Assembly (NCBI GenBank): GCA_027859005.1
Contig: JAQIBQ010000025.1
Location: 1 to 39,626 of the forward strand
Length of the DNA: 39,626 nucleotides
Reading direction: 5' to 3'
Source of the DNA: Prolixibacteraceae bacterium
GTDB taxonomy: Bacteria > Bacteroidota > Bacteroidia > Bacteroidales > Prolixibacteraceae
Part shown: piece by piece, positions 8,368 to 17,237 of the stretch
Numbering within the stretch: the stretch's first letter is position 1
Layout: every line of letters begins with the position of its first letter
Notes under the pieces: model-generated
What the model was told of the DNA's origin: nothing
Databases searched by the model: none
The model's input: the letters and a program-made list of their open reading frames with translations, nothing else
Program-made: the position numbers and the translations under genes

Positions 8368-11300
8368 ATGGTATTCTTCAGAATAAGGGTTAAAATACTT
8401 TTACTTGTTTTCATTACCTTTTTTGTAGTAAGGGTAAGTGGAAACAACAAACAGAAAAGTTTCTTGAGTTTTAATACCGAGAATGAAATGCTTATGCACA
8501 ATTCTGTAGAAACAGTTGTGCGAGACAGCTTTGGGTACATTTGGGTTGGAACCAATTATGGATTAAACCGTTTAGATGGACATAAAACAATTAACTATCT
8601 TTCAGATCCAACAAACCCAAACTCAATAAGCAACAGTCATGTAAAAGAACTTTTTGTTGATTCAAAAGGTAGGCTGTGGATTGGAACAGTAAGTGGAGGA
8701 TTAAATCGATTCAATTATTCCAATAACACTTTCATACAATACTCACCATACGATTCCATTATATCAAAAGCTGGGTTAAATGTACCTGCAATTACCGAAG
8801 ATTTGGAAGGAAATATATGGATAGGTACCGTTGGAAAAGGAGTAAGTAAATTTTATCCCGATTCGGGCGTGTTTCAAAACTTCGACTTAGAGCTTTTCGA
8901 TCCATTAATTCAGGAAAATACAAACATTAGTAATTTACATTGCGACAAAAAAGGAAACATATGGGTTGGTTTTGATTTTGATAGAAATGGGATATATAAA
9001 ATTGATGGAAAAACCTATGAAATTACATTTCATGGTCTTACTACCGAAACAACTGATTATTTAAATGTTGGGGCCGTTACTGGAATTGCCGAGCAAAAAG
9101 ATGGAACACTTCTTTTCACAATATGGAACAGTCAAATTTTCAAGCTAAATCCTGAAGTTGATGAACGAATTAAACTTGTTCTTGAAAAAAACATATTTAA
9201 CAATTCGCATTTAACTTCAATTGTTATAGACGAAGATGACAACATTTGGATTAGCACATGGGAAAATGGACTTTACAAATTTTCACCCGATTTTAAAGAA
9301 GTTCAACAATATTGTAAAAACGATTTCGACCTATCAAGTCTTAGCTCTAATTCAATTAACGATTTATATATCGATGAGAATAACCTTTGGATCTGCCTTC
9401 GAGAACAGGGTTTAAATTTATTGTCGCTAAACAATAAAATATTTAGCAAAGTAAACACGCTTCAGGTTTCTGCCTTTAAAGAAATTGACGCACATTGCTT
9501 CACTACCGACAAAGTTGGAAATATCTGGATTGGTAGTCGTGGACAAGGATTATGGAAATATTCACCAAGTAATGGAAGTTTAAAAAACTATAATAAGCCG
9601 AACTATAAAAGTTTACTAAACAACAATATCTTAAGCATTAAATACAGCAACGATAGTATGCTTTGGATAGGAACCGATGGTGATTTTATTGCTGCATTTA
9701 ATACTAAAAAAGAAGAATTCAAATTTGTACCACATCACGAAGGCGACTGGAGTTCGGTGTATTGTATTGAAGAAACTGAAGACTACTTATGGTGTGGGAC
9801 TTGGGGCGCAGGATTGAAAAAAGTTGATAAAAAAACCCTGTCTTATACCAGTATTAATTTTGACGTTAAAGACCAATATAGAAACAGCATTTTCGATATC
9901 GATATTGTTGAAGATGATATATGGATGGCAAACGTAGGCATGGGTTTAATAAATTACAATATACCTAACAACCAAATAAATTATATTTATCAGTACCCTA
10001 ACTTAAGCGGTAAATTTCCAAAAGAAAGTCTGAATGATATATACATTGAGAACCCCTCAAGTTTTTGGTTATCAACTGCGGGTGGTGGTTTGTTAAACTA
10101 CAACCCCAACACCTACAAAATTGAAACTACAACTACCGATAACGGCCTTTCGAGCAACGTTATTCAAGCCATTGCAATTGATAATAATAAAAACCTTTGG
10201 ATTAGTACAAATACTGGTATAAATCTATACAATCGGGAAAAAAACGAAATAGCTACATTTTATAAGCATAACGGGTTAATTATAAATCATCTTAATAAAT
10301 CGGCGTTATTATTCAGCCCCATCGATAATCAGCTTTACATAGGTTCACCAAAAGGTATTAATACCTGTAATACAAACAAGGTTGAGCTAAATCAAAACAC
10401 AAATCCAGTTGTTTTAACCCAACTAGCTGTAAACGAGAAAAATATTACAATTAAGGATTCAGATGTTTTAAACCAACCTATTGAACTTGCCAAAAAAATA
10501 AAACTAAAACACGATCAGAAAATAATTAATATCGGATTTTCATCAATGGAATTTAATCCATCGTCGAAAAGCAAATACTATTATAAACTAGAAGGATTTA
10601 AAGATAATTGGACCGAATTAGCTCATTCATCAAATCACGTTCAATATACCAATCTCGATCCAGGAAATTATACTTTTAAAGTAAAGGCCAGTAATAACGA
10701 TGGTATTTTTCACCCAATAGAAACCGCTTTAAAAATTACCGTTAAACCATCTTTCTGGCAAACCATCTTGTTCAAAGTTTTGTTGGTTTTAATAATTCTA
10801 ATTATAGCGGCATTATTCTTCTACTTACGTTACAAAACATTAATAAAAAATCAATTAAAATTAGAAGAAACCGTACAAGAACGAACAATAGAAATAAACA
10901 AACAAAAAGAACACATTGAGCAACAGAAATCGGCACTTGAACTGGCCAATCAAACAAAAGACAAATTCTTTACACTTATAAGTCACGACTTAAAAAATCC
11001 TATAAGTATTATCGATCAATTCCACGAGCTATTATTGCTCGAACACGAATCCATATCTAAAGAAACAACTCTAAAATATTATCAATTATTGAAGAAAACT
11101 TCGAATCAAACCCTACAACTACTCGACGATTTATCCATGTGGGCACAAACACAATCGAAACGAATTACCATAAATAAGAAGCATATTGATGTTGCCAAGT
11201 TAATTAAAACAAATTTTACTATTTGCGAATCAATTGCATCGAATAAAAACATTAAACTGCAACAAACAAAAAATATTTACCAAACAGTTAATGCCGACGA

Positions 11301-11631
11301 ATCTACTTCGCTTACAATAATAAGAAACCTAATAACTAATGCCATAAAATTTTCAAATGAAAATAGCACGATAAATGTGAATGCTATAGCCAATGATAAA
11401 TACATAACCATTTGTATTGAGGACTCGGGTATTGGGATGTCGCAAAAAGTGAAAGAAAATTTATTTATTACTGATAAAATAATTTCACGTGAAGGCACCT
11501 TAGGCGAAAAAGGTTCAGGCATTGGCCTTGTTTTATGTAAAGAATTTGTGAACCTTAACGGTGGTGAAATATGGGTCGAAAGTGAAGAAAACAAAGGATC
11601 AACTTTTTATTTCACGCTCGAAAAAGCATAA
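8368..11631 (+). CDS. Beta-propeller (Reg_prop/Y_Y_Y) sensor histidine kinase, copy 2, no response-regulator domain
   Basis: The 1087-residue paralogue of the preceding gene is collinear with it over the whole length: signal sequence, Reg_prop propellers, Y_Y_Y (YYYKLEGFKDNW), single membrane helix, coiled coil, HisKA with H873 in SHDLKNP, and HATPase with NLITNAIKF, DSGIGMS and GSGIGL. Shared phrases such as SSMEF and GLSSN-type repeats show a tandem duplication that has since diverged strongly in the sensor region. The start ATG lies 20 bases after the previous stop, so the two are almost certainly co-transcribed. Like copy 1 it lacks a receiver or DNA-binding domain. Possible heterodimer or ligand-diversified pair; that is inference. 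Confidence 0.93.
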   Translation: MVFFRIRVKILLLVFITFFVVRVSGNNKQKSFLSFNTENEMLMHNSVETVVRDSFGYIWVGTNYGLNRLDGHKTINYLSDPTNPNSISNSHVKELFVDSKGRLWIGTVSGGLNRFNYSNNTFIQYSPYDSIISKAGLNVPAITEDLEGNIWIGTVGKGVSKFYPDSGVFQNFDLELFDPLIQENTNISNLHCDKKGNIWVGFDFDRNGIYKIDGKTYEITFHGLTTETTDYLNVGAVTGIAEQKDGTLLFTIWNSQIFKLNPEVDERIKLVLEKNIFNNSHLTSIVIDEDDNIWISTWENGLYKFSPDFKEVQQYCKNDFDLSSLSSNSINDLYIDENNLWICLREQGLNLLSLNNKIFSKVNTLQVSAFKEIDAHCFTTDKVGNIWIGSRGQGLWKYSPSNGSLKNYNKPNYKSLLNNNILSIKYSNDSMLWIGTDGDFIAAFNTKKEEFKFVPHHEGDWSSVYCIEETEDYLWCGTWGAGLKKVDKKTLSYTSINFDVKDQYRNSIFDIDIVEDDIWMANVGMGLINYNIPNNQINYIYQYPNLSGKFPKESLNDIYIENPSSFWLSTAGGGLLNYNPNTYKIETTTTDNGLSSNVIQAIAIDNNKNLWISTNTGINLYNREKNEIATFYKHNGLIINHLNKSALLFSPIDNQLYIGSPKGINTCNTNKVELNQNTNPVVLTQLAVNEKNITIKDSDVLNQPIELAKKIKLKHDQKIINIGFSSMEFNPSSKSKYYYKLEGFKDNWTELAHSSNHVQYTNLDPGNYTFKVKASNNDGIFHPIETALKITVKPSFWQTILFKVLLVLIILIIAALFFYLRYKTLIKNQLKLEETVQERTIEINKQKEHIEQQKSALELANQTKDKFFTLISHDLKNPISIIDQFHELLLLEHESISKETTLKYYQLLKKTSNQTLQLLDDLSMWAQTQSKRITINKKHIDVAKLIKTNFTICESIASNKNIKLQQTKNIYQTVNADESTSLTIIRNLITNAIKFSNENSTINVNAIANDKYITICIEDSGIGMSQKVKENLFITDKIISREGTLGEKGSGIGLVLCKEFVNLNGGEIWVESEENKGSTFYFTLEKA

Positions 11632-11675
11632 TATTATTCCCATCAAAAATCATTTACTTTTCAAAATGGATCAAT

Positions 11676-11683
11676 TATATTTG
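11676..11683 (+). promoter_or_regulatory. Bacteroidota -7 element upstream of pepE
   Basis: TATATTTG matches TAnnTTTG and lies 23 bases before the pepE ATG. No clear TTG at -33 is present. Its survival suggests the broken gene was recently active or is still transcribed. Confidence 0.5.
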
Positions 11684-11706
11684 GATTGAATTAAGACATA
11701 ACAACA

Positions 11707-12420
11707 ATGCAACTACTACTGATAAGTAATTCAACAATGGCTGGCGAGCCCTATTTGGATTACCCAAAAAATGAGATAAAGAAATTCCTAGGAGAGAAAG
11801 CTGTAAAAGCCATTTTTATACCTTTTGCTGCCGTAACATTTCCATTCAACACCTACGAAGAAAAAGTAAACGAACGCTTTCTGGTAATTTGACACGAATT
11901 TATTGGAATTCATCGTTTCGATGATAAGTTGAAGGCCATTGAAGAAGCCGAAGCAATTGTTGTTGGAGGTGGAAATACCTGGCAATTGGTTCGCATGATG
12001 CGCGATAATAAATTGATAGCTGCAATTCGCAAAAAAGTAGAAACAGGTACACCTTACATTGGTTGGAGTGCAGGATCGAATGTAACTTGTCCTACAATCA
12101 AAACCACCAACGACATGCCCATTATCGATCCGCTTGGTTTTGATGTACTCAATCTGGTTCCTTTCCAAATTAATCCGCATTACCTCGACGCAAACCCCGA
12201 TGGACATGCTGGCGAAACCCGCGAGCAACGTATTGAAGAGTTTTTAGAAATAAACCCCGATACTTATGTTTTAGGATTACGCGAAGGAACCATGCTAAAA
12301 TTAGATGAAAACAAGCTATCGTTAATTGGGAAGTTAAATGCTCGTATTTTCAAGAAAGGCACAACACCAGAAGAGCTCTCGACTAAAGATGATTTTAGTT
12401 TTTTACTCAAAAAAGATTAG
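11707..12420 (+). pseudogene. pepE: Peptidase E (alpha-aspartyl dipeptidase, S51) interrupted by an in-frame TGA
   Basis: One continuous reading frame of 237 sense codons encodes a full-length peptidase E, except for a TGA at 11890-11892 (codon 62). PepE hydrolyses N-terminal Asp-X dipeptides in the cytoplasm. The catalytic residues are all preserved at the expected positions relative to the Salmonella enzyme: S121 in GWSAGS, D136 in TTND and H158 in NPHY. In the Escherichia coli protein the residue at the TGA is glycine (APLGVNV versus FLVI*HEF), so one G-to-T change in GGA explains it. No frameshift or other damage is seen. A shorter protein from TTG at 11929 would lack the first beta-strands. 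Recent nonsense mutation, or a sequencing error, is most likely. Confidence 0.85.
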
Positions 12421-12654
12421 TGCAAAAATATTTTCCGACACCTTAAAATGAATTAAGAGTTACTTTTAGTTAACCTATTTATTAAAGTTCGATTACATAA
12501 AATGGTAAAAGATTTTAATTCAATCACATCTAATTTATTACATGTGTAGGTTTTTCATCATTTATTAACTCTATCGTATATTTTTAATAAACATGAGAAT
12601 GATTTGTTGTTTGAACAAATAAATAGGTTTGAACAATTCTTTATATCATTTACC

Positions 12655-14514
12655 ATGAAATTAAAAACCAGATTTAAAATACTACTTGCCCTATTAATTG
12701 TTACTTTTTCTGCAATTGCCCTTTTCACTTTTTTTTCAATGGGCAAAATAAATAAGCTGTCTGAAATTGATAAACAAGTTCAACAACTCTATAGCTTATC
12801 TTTAGAAATTAGAAAAAACGAAAGTGATTTTTTTAATTGGGATTTAAAAAACACGACCTATTTCAAAACAGGCAGAAGCATTTTTAGCAATACTCTAAAT
12901 CAGAATCTTAGAAAATCAAATGAGATTACAAATCAACTCTTAACTTCAAATTTTACGAAAAGAAACAGTCTGATTAACGAAATTGAAAACATTCAAAACT
13001 TGAATGCCAAATACCTCCATTTGTTCTCTATAATTCAAAGAAATAAATATGAATTAGGATTCGAAGAATGGGGAATAATAGGTGAAATGAATCAGTCTGC
13101 TAAGGATATAGAATCAATAATTACCACACAAAGAAATAGCATGTTAAAAGTTCAATTGCTAATTTTACGCCGATACGAAAAGGACTATTTGTTCAAACGC
13201 AATTTCGAGTCAAAATCAAATTTCGACAAACAACTTTACCACATTTATAAAACCATACCCAACTACACTTCAAATAAAAGTGAAACCGATAAAATAAAAA
13301 ATACCCTTAAAAAATACGGAGAGACCTTCAACAATTTTGTCGATAAAGATATCTACACTGGATATTGGAAAAACGAAGGTTTAATGGCATCGCTTGAAAC
13401 AAAAGGAAATATTTTAAACCAAGCAATTAACACTTTAAGTTTAAAAATTTCGAACAAAACAAAGCATTATATAAACGAAGCAAAAAATATTCTACTGTTA
13501 TTCATTCTTATTTTTGCATCACTTGCTTTATTTATTGGATTTTATATATTCCAGCGTATTTTCAATTTAATGGGAGGCGAGCCGGAAGAGGTGGCAAAAA
13601 TTGCAAAAAGCATTGCAAAGGGTGACCTCCAAATTGAACTTCCAAAACAAGCAAATCAGAAGGGATTAATGAAATTTGTTGGGATAATGGCTGAAAATTT
13701 AAAACAAATAATTTCAGGTATTTACCTTAACTCAAAACACATTTCAATTGCTATTAAAAACTACAACAAAACCTCGTTAATAATTTCACAAACAACAATT
13801 CAACAAGCTGCTTACATTGAAGAAATTTCTGCTCGAATTGACAAAATAAGTGAGAATACAAGCTCCAATGCTGTGAATGCCTTGGAAACAAAAAATATTT
13901 ATGAAAAATCGAAAGTTGAAATTCATAAAATTAAAGATCAAACTGCATTATCTTTCGTTACTAGCAATACTATTGCACAAAAACTTGCAATTATAAATCA
14001 CATTTCAAAACAAACTAAAATCCTTGCCTTAAATGCTGCAGTTGAAGCTTCTCGTGCTGGTCGTGAAGGAGATGGATTTCAAGTAATTGCAGAAGAAGTA
14101 AAACGACTGGCAGAAGTGAGTCAGGAAGCAGCCGTTGAGATAAATAAACTTACCGAACAAAATCAGACTCAATCAAAACATGTTACCGATTTAGTCACAA
14201 GCATACTTCCTCAAATTGAAACAACTTCAGAATTAATTACAAGAATAACAACAGCTAGTCAAGAACAAAACGAAGACATTAACCATGTAAACAACTCTAT
14301 TAAGTATTTGTACGATATGAGTCAGGAAAATGCTACTGCTGCCGAGGAAATGGAAACTAACAATGATGAACTTGAAAAACAAATTTTCGCTTTAGAAAAA
14401 ATGATTGCATATTTTAAAGTCGATTCTAACGTTTCAACAGGTAAAAAATATCTTTCACAAGAAAAAAAACCTAAAAAGAAGAAAGCAATTAAACTCTGGA
14501 AGAAAAGAGCATAA
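12655..14514 (+). CDS. Methyl-accepting chemotaxis-like receptor with helical bimodular sensor
   Basis: The 619-residue membrane protein starts at the ATG at 12655; an in-frame TTG 17 codons earlier is less likely. It has TM1 (about 7-29), a roughly 250-residue all-helical periplasmic sensor with the [11 protein letters not shown] motif characteristic of HBM-type sensors, TM2 (about 278-302), a HAMP-like linker and a long signalling coiled coil. The hairpin tip [19 protein letters not shown] (about 464-482) is the conserved CheA/CheW contact. The C-terminus is lysine-rich ([10 protein letters not shown]) and has no CheR-binding pentapeptide. No che genes are nearby. In a Bacteroidota it may steer gliding or feed a non-motility pathway; this is inference. 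Confidence 0.9.
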   Translation: MKLKTRFKILLALLIVTFSAIALFTFFSMGKINKLSEIDKQVQQLYSLSLEIRKNESDFFNWDLKNTTYFKTGRSIFSNTLNQNLRKSNEITNQLLTSNFTKRNSLINEIENIQNLNAKYLHLFSIIQRNKYELGFEEWGIIGEMNQSAKDIESIITTQRNSMLKVQLLILRRYEKDYLFKRNFESKSNFDKQLYHIYKTIPNYTSNKSETDKIKNTLKKYGETFNNFVDKDIYTGYWKNEGLMASLETKGNILNQAINTLSLKISNKTKHYINEAKNILLLFILIFASLALFIGFYIFQRIFNLMGGEPEEVAKIAKSIAKGDLQIELPKQANQKGLMKFVGIMAENLKQIISGIYLNSKHISIAIKNYNKTSLIISQTTIQQAAYIEEISARIDKISENTSSNAVNALETKNIYEKSKVEIHKIKDQTALSFVTSNTIAQKLAIINHISKQTKILALNAAVEASRAGREGDGFQVIAEEVKRLAEVSQEAAVEINKLTEQNQTQSKHVTDLVTSILPQIETTSELITRITTASQEQNEDINHVNNSIKYLYDMSQENATAAEEMETNNDELEKQIFALEKMIAYFKVDSNVSTGKKYLSQEKKPKKKKAIKLWKKRA

Positions 14515-14537
14515 ACTACCGACACATAATTGTTGTC

Positions 14538-14642
14538 TTATTTTCTTTCAATTTCTCTCAGGTTGTCCATTTTTTTCTTTGCTAAAAAGCTGTAGTTATC
14601 ACCCAGGTGTTCTTTCACTTTTTTGTTGCCATATTCGTATAC
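14538..14642 (-). pseudogene. Relic copy of the ABC-F gene 3' end
   Basis: Read on the minus strand this gives 34 codons and a TAA aligned without gaps to residues 511-544 of the ABC-F protein encoded at 15378-17024. The last 51 bases before the stop (14541-14591) are identical to 15393-15443. The preceding 51 bases differ at nine positions, five of them at third codon positions, giving Y, K, N and Y where the gene has F, Q, I and F. A stop codon lies immediately upstream and homology ends there. The copy ends after ERK, four residues earlier than the intact gene. It is a fragment without a start codon. Confidence 0.88.
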
Positions 14643-14712
14643 TTATCTTATTTTTCACACTGCAACACCCTCGAAAAAAAAAGTGATTTACTGAATCAGG
14701 TAATGGGTTGGA

Positions 14713-14750
14713 TAAATCCTTATTTCAGCTTGAAAAATTGTAAGGATTTA
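14713..14750. repeat. 10-bp inverted repeat
   Basis: TAAATCCTTA (14713-14722) pairs perfectly with TAAGGATTTA (14741-14750) across an 18-base loop. It follows the ABC-F relic and has no T-run, so a terminator role is not favoured. Confidence 0.6.
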
Positions 14751-14770
14751 GTTCAATAGTTCTTGTCTTA

Positions 14771-14820
14771 GAGTCAGACAGACTCTTACTTTTTCTTAGA
14801 TAAAAAGTAAGCAAAAATCA
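14771..14820 (+). repeat. Two-hairpin repeat module, forward copy
   Basis: GAGTC-agaca-GACTC (14771-14785) is followed by a second hairpin, CTTACTTTTT (14785-14794) with AAAAAGTAAG (14802-14811), and then CAAAAATCA. The same order of elements recurs in reverse complement at 15170-15229. Confidence 0.7.
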
Positions 14821-15081
14821 AGTGCAAATTTAAACTCCCCTAACACCTCCTCCATGAGTTTTTTACATTAAAGAATGTTATCAAGATTCGAATTATAGTA
14901 AATAAATCAGGGTGATCAAAATACAATCATGTCGTCTCGCTTGACACTGCCGTCACGATTTGCACACCCCCTCGCGCCGTTCTAATCTGATGTTGAGTCT
15001 AAAGTTAAACCTCTCTATTTAAGCAAATACTAGTCCGCCTTAAAAAAATGCGTTAAAAAATTTAATGTGTCGAAACGTTAA

Positions 15082-15131
15082 AAATGAAAATTGTTTGACC
15101 CCGATTTTTTTCGGGGGAGTTATTTTCATTT
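15082..15131. repeat. Nested inverted repeat
   Basis: Outer arms AAATGAAAAT (15082-15091) and ATTTTCATTT (15122-15131) enclose an inner hairpin CCCCGA (15099-15104) / TCGGGG (15111-15116) with a six-T loop. Both arms are perfect, which makes chance unlikely even in AT-rich sequence. Confidence 0.65.
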
Positions 15132-15169
15132 AGTGAAAAGAAATTAAATTTTAGCTAATTTTTTTCGAG

Positions 15170-15229
15170 CGGCGGCATTTTTGCTTATCTCTTTTTGCTG
15201 TAGAAAAAAGTAAGAGCCACTTCCGGCTC
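15170..15229 (-). repeat. Two-hairpin repeat module, inverted copy
   Basis: In reverse complement this reads GAGCC-ggaagt-GGCTC, then CTTACTTTTTT...AAAAAG...TAAG, then CAAAAATG. It is the counterpart of 14771-14820 with a compensated first hairpin (GAGCC/GGCTC replacing GAGTC/GACTC) and an imperfect second one. The stems are kept although the bases differ. Confidence 0.65.
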
Positions 15230-15304
15230 GAGAAAGAAAACGGTAAACTACAAAACAGCTTTTCAAATTAAAAACAATATCTATGAAAGACCCAAAAACA
15301 AGAA

Positions 15305-15327
15305 GACAAAAACGTTAGTATCCTAAC
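15305..15327 (-). terminator. Weak candidate terminator of the ABC-F gene
   Basis: On the minus strand GTTAG-gata-CTAAC is followed by GTTTTTG. The stem is only five base pairs, and it lies about 50 bases past the ABC-F stop codon. Confidence 0.35.
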
Positions 15328-15377
15328 AATGTATTATTTATATCGGTGTTATTTGCCTAATATAAAAAGTGCGGAAC

Positions 15378-17024
15378 TCATGAGTTTATATCTTTTCTTT
15401 CAATTTCTCTCAGGTTGTCCATTTTTTTCTTTGCTAAAAAGCTAAAGATATCACCCAGATGTTCTTTCACTTTTTGGTTTCCAAACTCGTAAACTTTTTG
15501 GACTAAACCATCCAAGAAATCACGGTCGTGCGAAACAACGATTAAAGTACCATCGAAATCCTTGAGTGCAGTTTTAAGTATGTCCTTTGTTTTCATATCG
15601 AGGTGATTTGTAGGCTCATCAAGAATTAACAAATTCACCGGTTCCAACAACAACTTCACCATGGCTAATCGAGTTCTTTCACCTCCCGAAAGGACTTTAA
15701 CTTTTTTGTCCCACTCTTCACCGCCAAACATAAATGCGCCCAAAATATCTTTAATTTTTGTGCGAATATCTCCTACGGCAACATCGTCTATGGTTTGAAA
15801 AACAGTAAGTTCTTCATCCAACATTGAAGCTTGATTTTGTGCAAAATAGCCAATCATCACATTATGTCCCAATTGCAATTCGCCCCCAAATTCAATCTCA
15901 CTCATGATGCTTTTCACCAAAGTCGATTTTCCTTCTCCATTTCTGCCAACAAATGCGACCTTCTCTCCTCTTTCAAGTGTCAATGAAACATTATTGTAAA
16001 CCGTATGCTCGTCGTATTTTTTGGATACATCGTTTAAAATAACAGGATAATTACCAGAACGAGGCGAAGGTGGGAAACGAAGTTTCAAGGCCGAATTATC
16101 TTCTTCATCTACCTCAACCATCACTAATTTTTCGAGCATTCGTACCCTCGATTGAACCTGATTAGTTTTAGAATATGTTCCTTTGAAGCGTTCAATAAAA
16201 CCTTTATTATCGGCAATCATTTTTTGCTGTTCAACATAAGCTTTCTGCTGATGTGCTCGTCGCTCTTGACGCAAAGTCTGATAATGTGAAAAATTTACTT
16301 TGTAATCGTATATTCTACCCATTGTAACCTCAACTGTGCGATTGGTAACATTGTCGACAAAAGCTCTATCGTGCGAAATTAGAATCACTGCTTTTGCAGA
16401 GTTAGTCAGAAAATCTTCTAACCATTGAATCGATTCAATGTCCATATGATTGGTTGGCTCATCGAGTAAAATCAAATCGGGTTTTTGAAGTAATATTTTA
16501 GCCAGTTCAATGCGCATGCGCCATCCTCCACTAAACTCACTCGTTGGGCGTGTAAAATCATTACGCACGAATCCCAAGCCAAGTAATATCAATTCAACCT
16601 CAGCATCGAAATTTATTTCTTCAATGGAATAATACTTTTCACTCAATACCGAAACCTGTTCAATAAGTTGGTAATAGCTATCCGATTCATAATCGGTTCG
16701 AGTTGTAAGTTGGTTGTTAAGCTCTTCAATTTCTTTGGCCATTTCAAGAATTGGTGCAAAGGCTTGAGATGCTTCCTCAAAAACGGTTCGTTTATCGTGT
16801 GTTAATAAATGCTGCGGTAAGTATGCAATAACTGCATCGTTGGGTGCCGATACTCTCCCTTTATTGGCAGTTTTTACGCCTGCAATTATTTTCAAAAGGG
16901 TTGATTTTCCTGCACCATTTTTACCCATTAGTGCTATTCTATCGGTATCGTTTATTACAAACGAAATATTTTTGAATAAAGTTGTTCCACCAAACTCTAC
17001 AGTTAAACCATCAACTGAAATCAT
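15378..17024 (-). CDS. ABC-F family ribosome-associated ATPase
   Basis: The 548-residue soluble protein has two ABC cassettes and no membrane segment. Cassette 1: Walker A GKNGAGKST (34-42), signature FSGGW (164-168), Walker B LILLDEP (184-190), switch SHDR (217-220). Cassette 2: Walker A GRNGEGKST (360-368), signature LSGGER (445-450), Walker B LLILDEP (465-471), SHD (498-500). Between them a basic helical linker (about 240-300, ending QSRVRMLEKL) is the part that reaches the ribosomal P site in ABC-F factors. The layout resembles YheS/YdiF-like translation factors, without a long C-terminal extension. It likely relieves stalled translation; antibiotic resistance cannot be inferred. A -7 element lies upstream at 17052-17059, and a fragment of its 3' end is duplicated downstream. 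Confidence 0.93.
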   Translation of the reverse strand: MISVDGLTVEFGGTTLFKNISFVINDTDRIALMGKNGAGKSTLLKIIAGVKTANKGRVSAPNDAVIAYLPQHLLTHDKRTVFEEASQAFAPILEMAKEIEELNNQLTTRTDYESDSYYQLIEQVSVLSEKYYSIEEINFDAEVELILLGLGFVRNDFTRPTSEFSGGWRMRIELAKILLQKPDLILLDEPTNHMDIESIQWLEDFLTNSAKAVILISHDRAFVDNVTNRTVEVTMGRIYDYKVNFSHYQTLRQERRAHQQKAYVEQQKMIADNKGFIERFKGTYSKTNQVQSRVRMLEKLVMVEVDEEDNSALKLRFPPSPRSGNYPVILNDVSKKYDEHTVYNNVSLTLERGEKVAFVGRNGEGKSTLVKSIMSEIEFGGELQLGHNVMIGYFAQNQASMLDEELTVFQTIDDVAVGDIRTKIKDILGAFMFGGEEWDKKVKVLSGGERTRLAMVKLLLEPVNLLILDEPTNHLDMKTKDILKTALKDFDGTLIVVSHDRDFLDGLVQKVYEFGNQKVKEHLGDIFSFLAKKKMDNLREIERKDINS

Positions 17025-17051
17025 CTTCTAACTTTTTTAATATTGAAGGCG

Positions 17052-17059
17052 CAAAAATA
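17052..17059 (-). promoter_or_regulatory. -7 element for the ABC-F gene
   Basis: On the minus strand this reads TATTTTTG, matching TAnnTTTG, 27 bases upstream of the ABC-F ATG. It shares the 213-bp divergent spacer with the transporter promoter. Confidence 0.5.
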
Positions 17060-17207
17060 AAGCTATAATTAAGAAACTCAGCTATTGACACAAAAAGATT
17101 GGATCCATTCCCAATTCGTTCACAAATACTTCATTTCGCGTTTATTTCCTCATTGTAAATTAATGAAGATTTTTTCGTCTTTTATATTTAAAAATTAACC
17201 ATTTCAA

Positions 17208-17215
17208 TACCTTTG
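17208..17215 (+). promoter_or_regulatory. -7 element for the YidE/AAE-type transporter gene
   Basis: TACCTTTG matches TAnnTTTG and ends 22 bases before the ATG. No convincing -33 TTG is visible. Confidence 0.5.
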
Positions 17216-17237
17216 TACTTTCAAAAACTTAAAGAAA

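Larger units (their letters stand above)
14515..15377. other. Gene-free spacer of about 860 bp rich in inverted repeats
   Basis: No credible gene is present in either strand. The spacer holds a relic of the ABC-F 3' end (14538-14642), a 10-bp hairpin at 14713-14750, two related two-hairpin modules in opposite orientation (14771-14820 and 15170-15229), a nested inverted repeat at 15082-15131 and a weak terminator near 15305-15327. A locally GC-richer patch at about 14930-14985 stands out from the AT-rich background. The density of palindromes suggests accumulated dispersed repeats or remains of a small mobile element. Confidence 0.7.

Noticed and set aside
5108-11631. Complete hybrid two-component system
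   Set aside because: Both kinases end right after the HATPase motifs; no receiver aspartate region or helix-turn-helix follows in any frame.
11890-11892. TGA read as glycine or selenocysteine in pepE
   Set aside because: TGA as glycine is known in some uncultured lineages and would restore the residue found in E. coli PepE, but TGA is an ordinary stop for other genes here (15378-15380, 34941-34943). Selenocysteine has no active-site role at this position.
11788-12228. 146-codon antisense open frame over pepE
   Set aside because: It is a shadow of the real gene, has no family resemblance, and the sense strand shows strong PepE motifs.
14405-14686. 93-codon forward frame running across the end of the chemoreceptor and the ABC-F relic
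   Set aside because: Its low-complexity sequence is explained by the two real features read out of frame.
14515-15377. CRISPR array or tRNA cluster in the hairpin-rich spacer
   Set aside because: There are no evenly spaced direct repeats and no cloverleaf; the palindromes differ in sequence and spacing.
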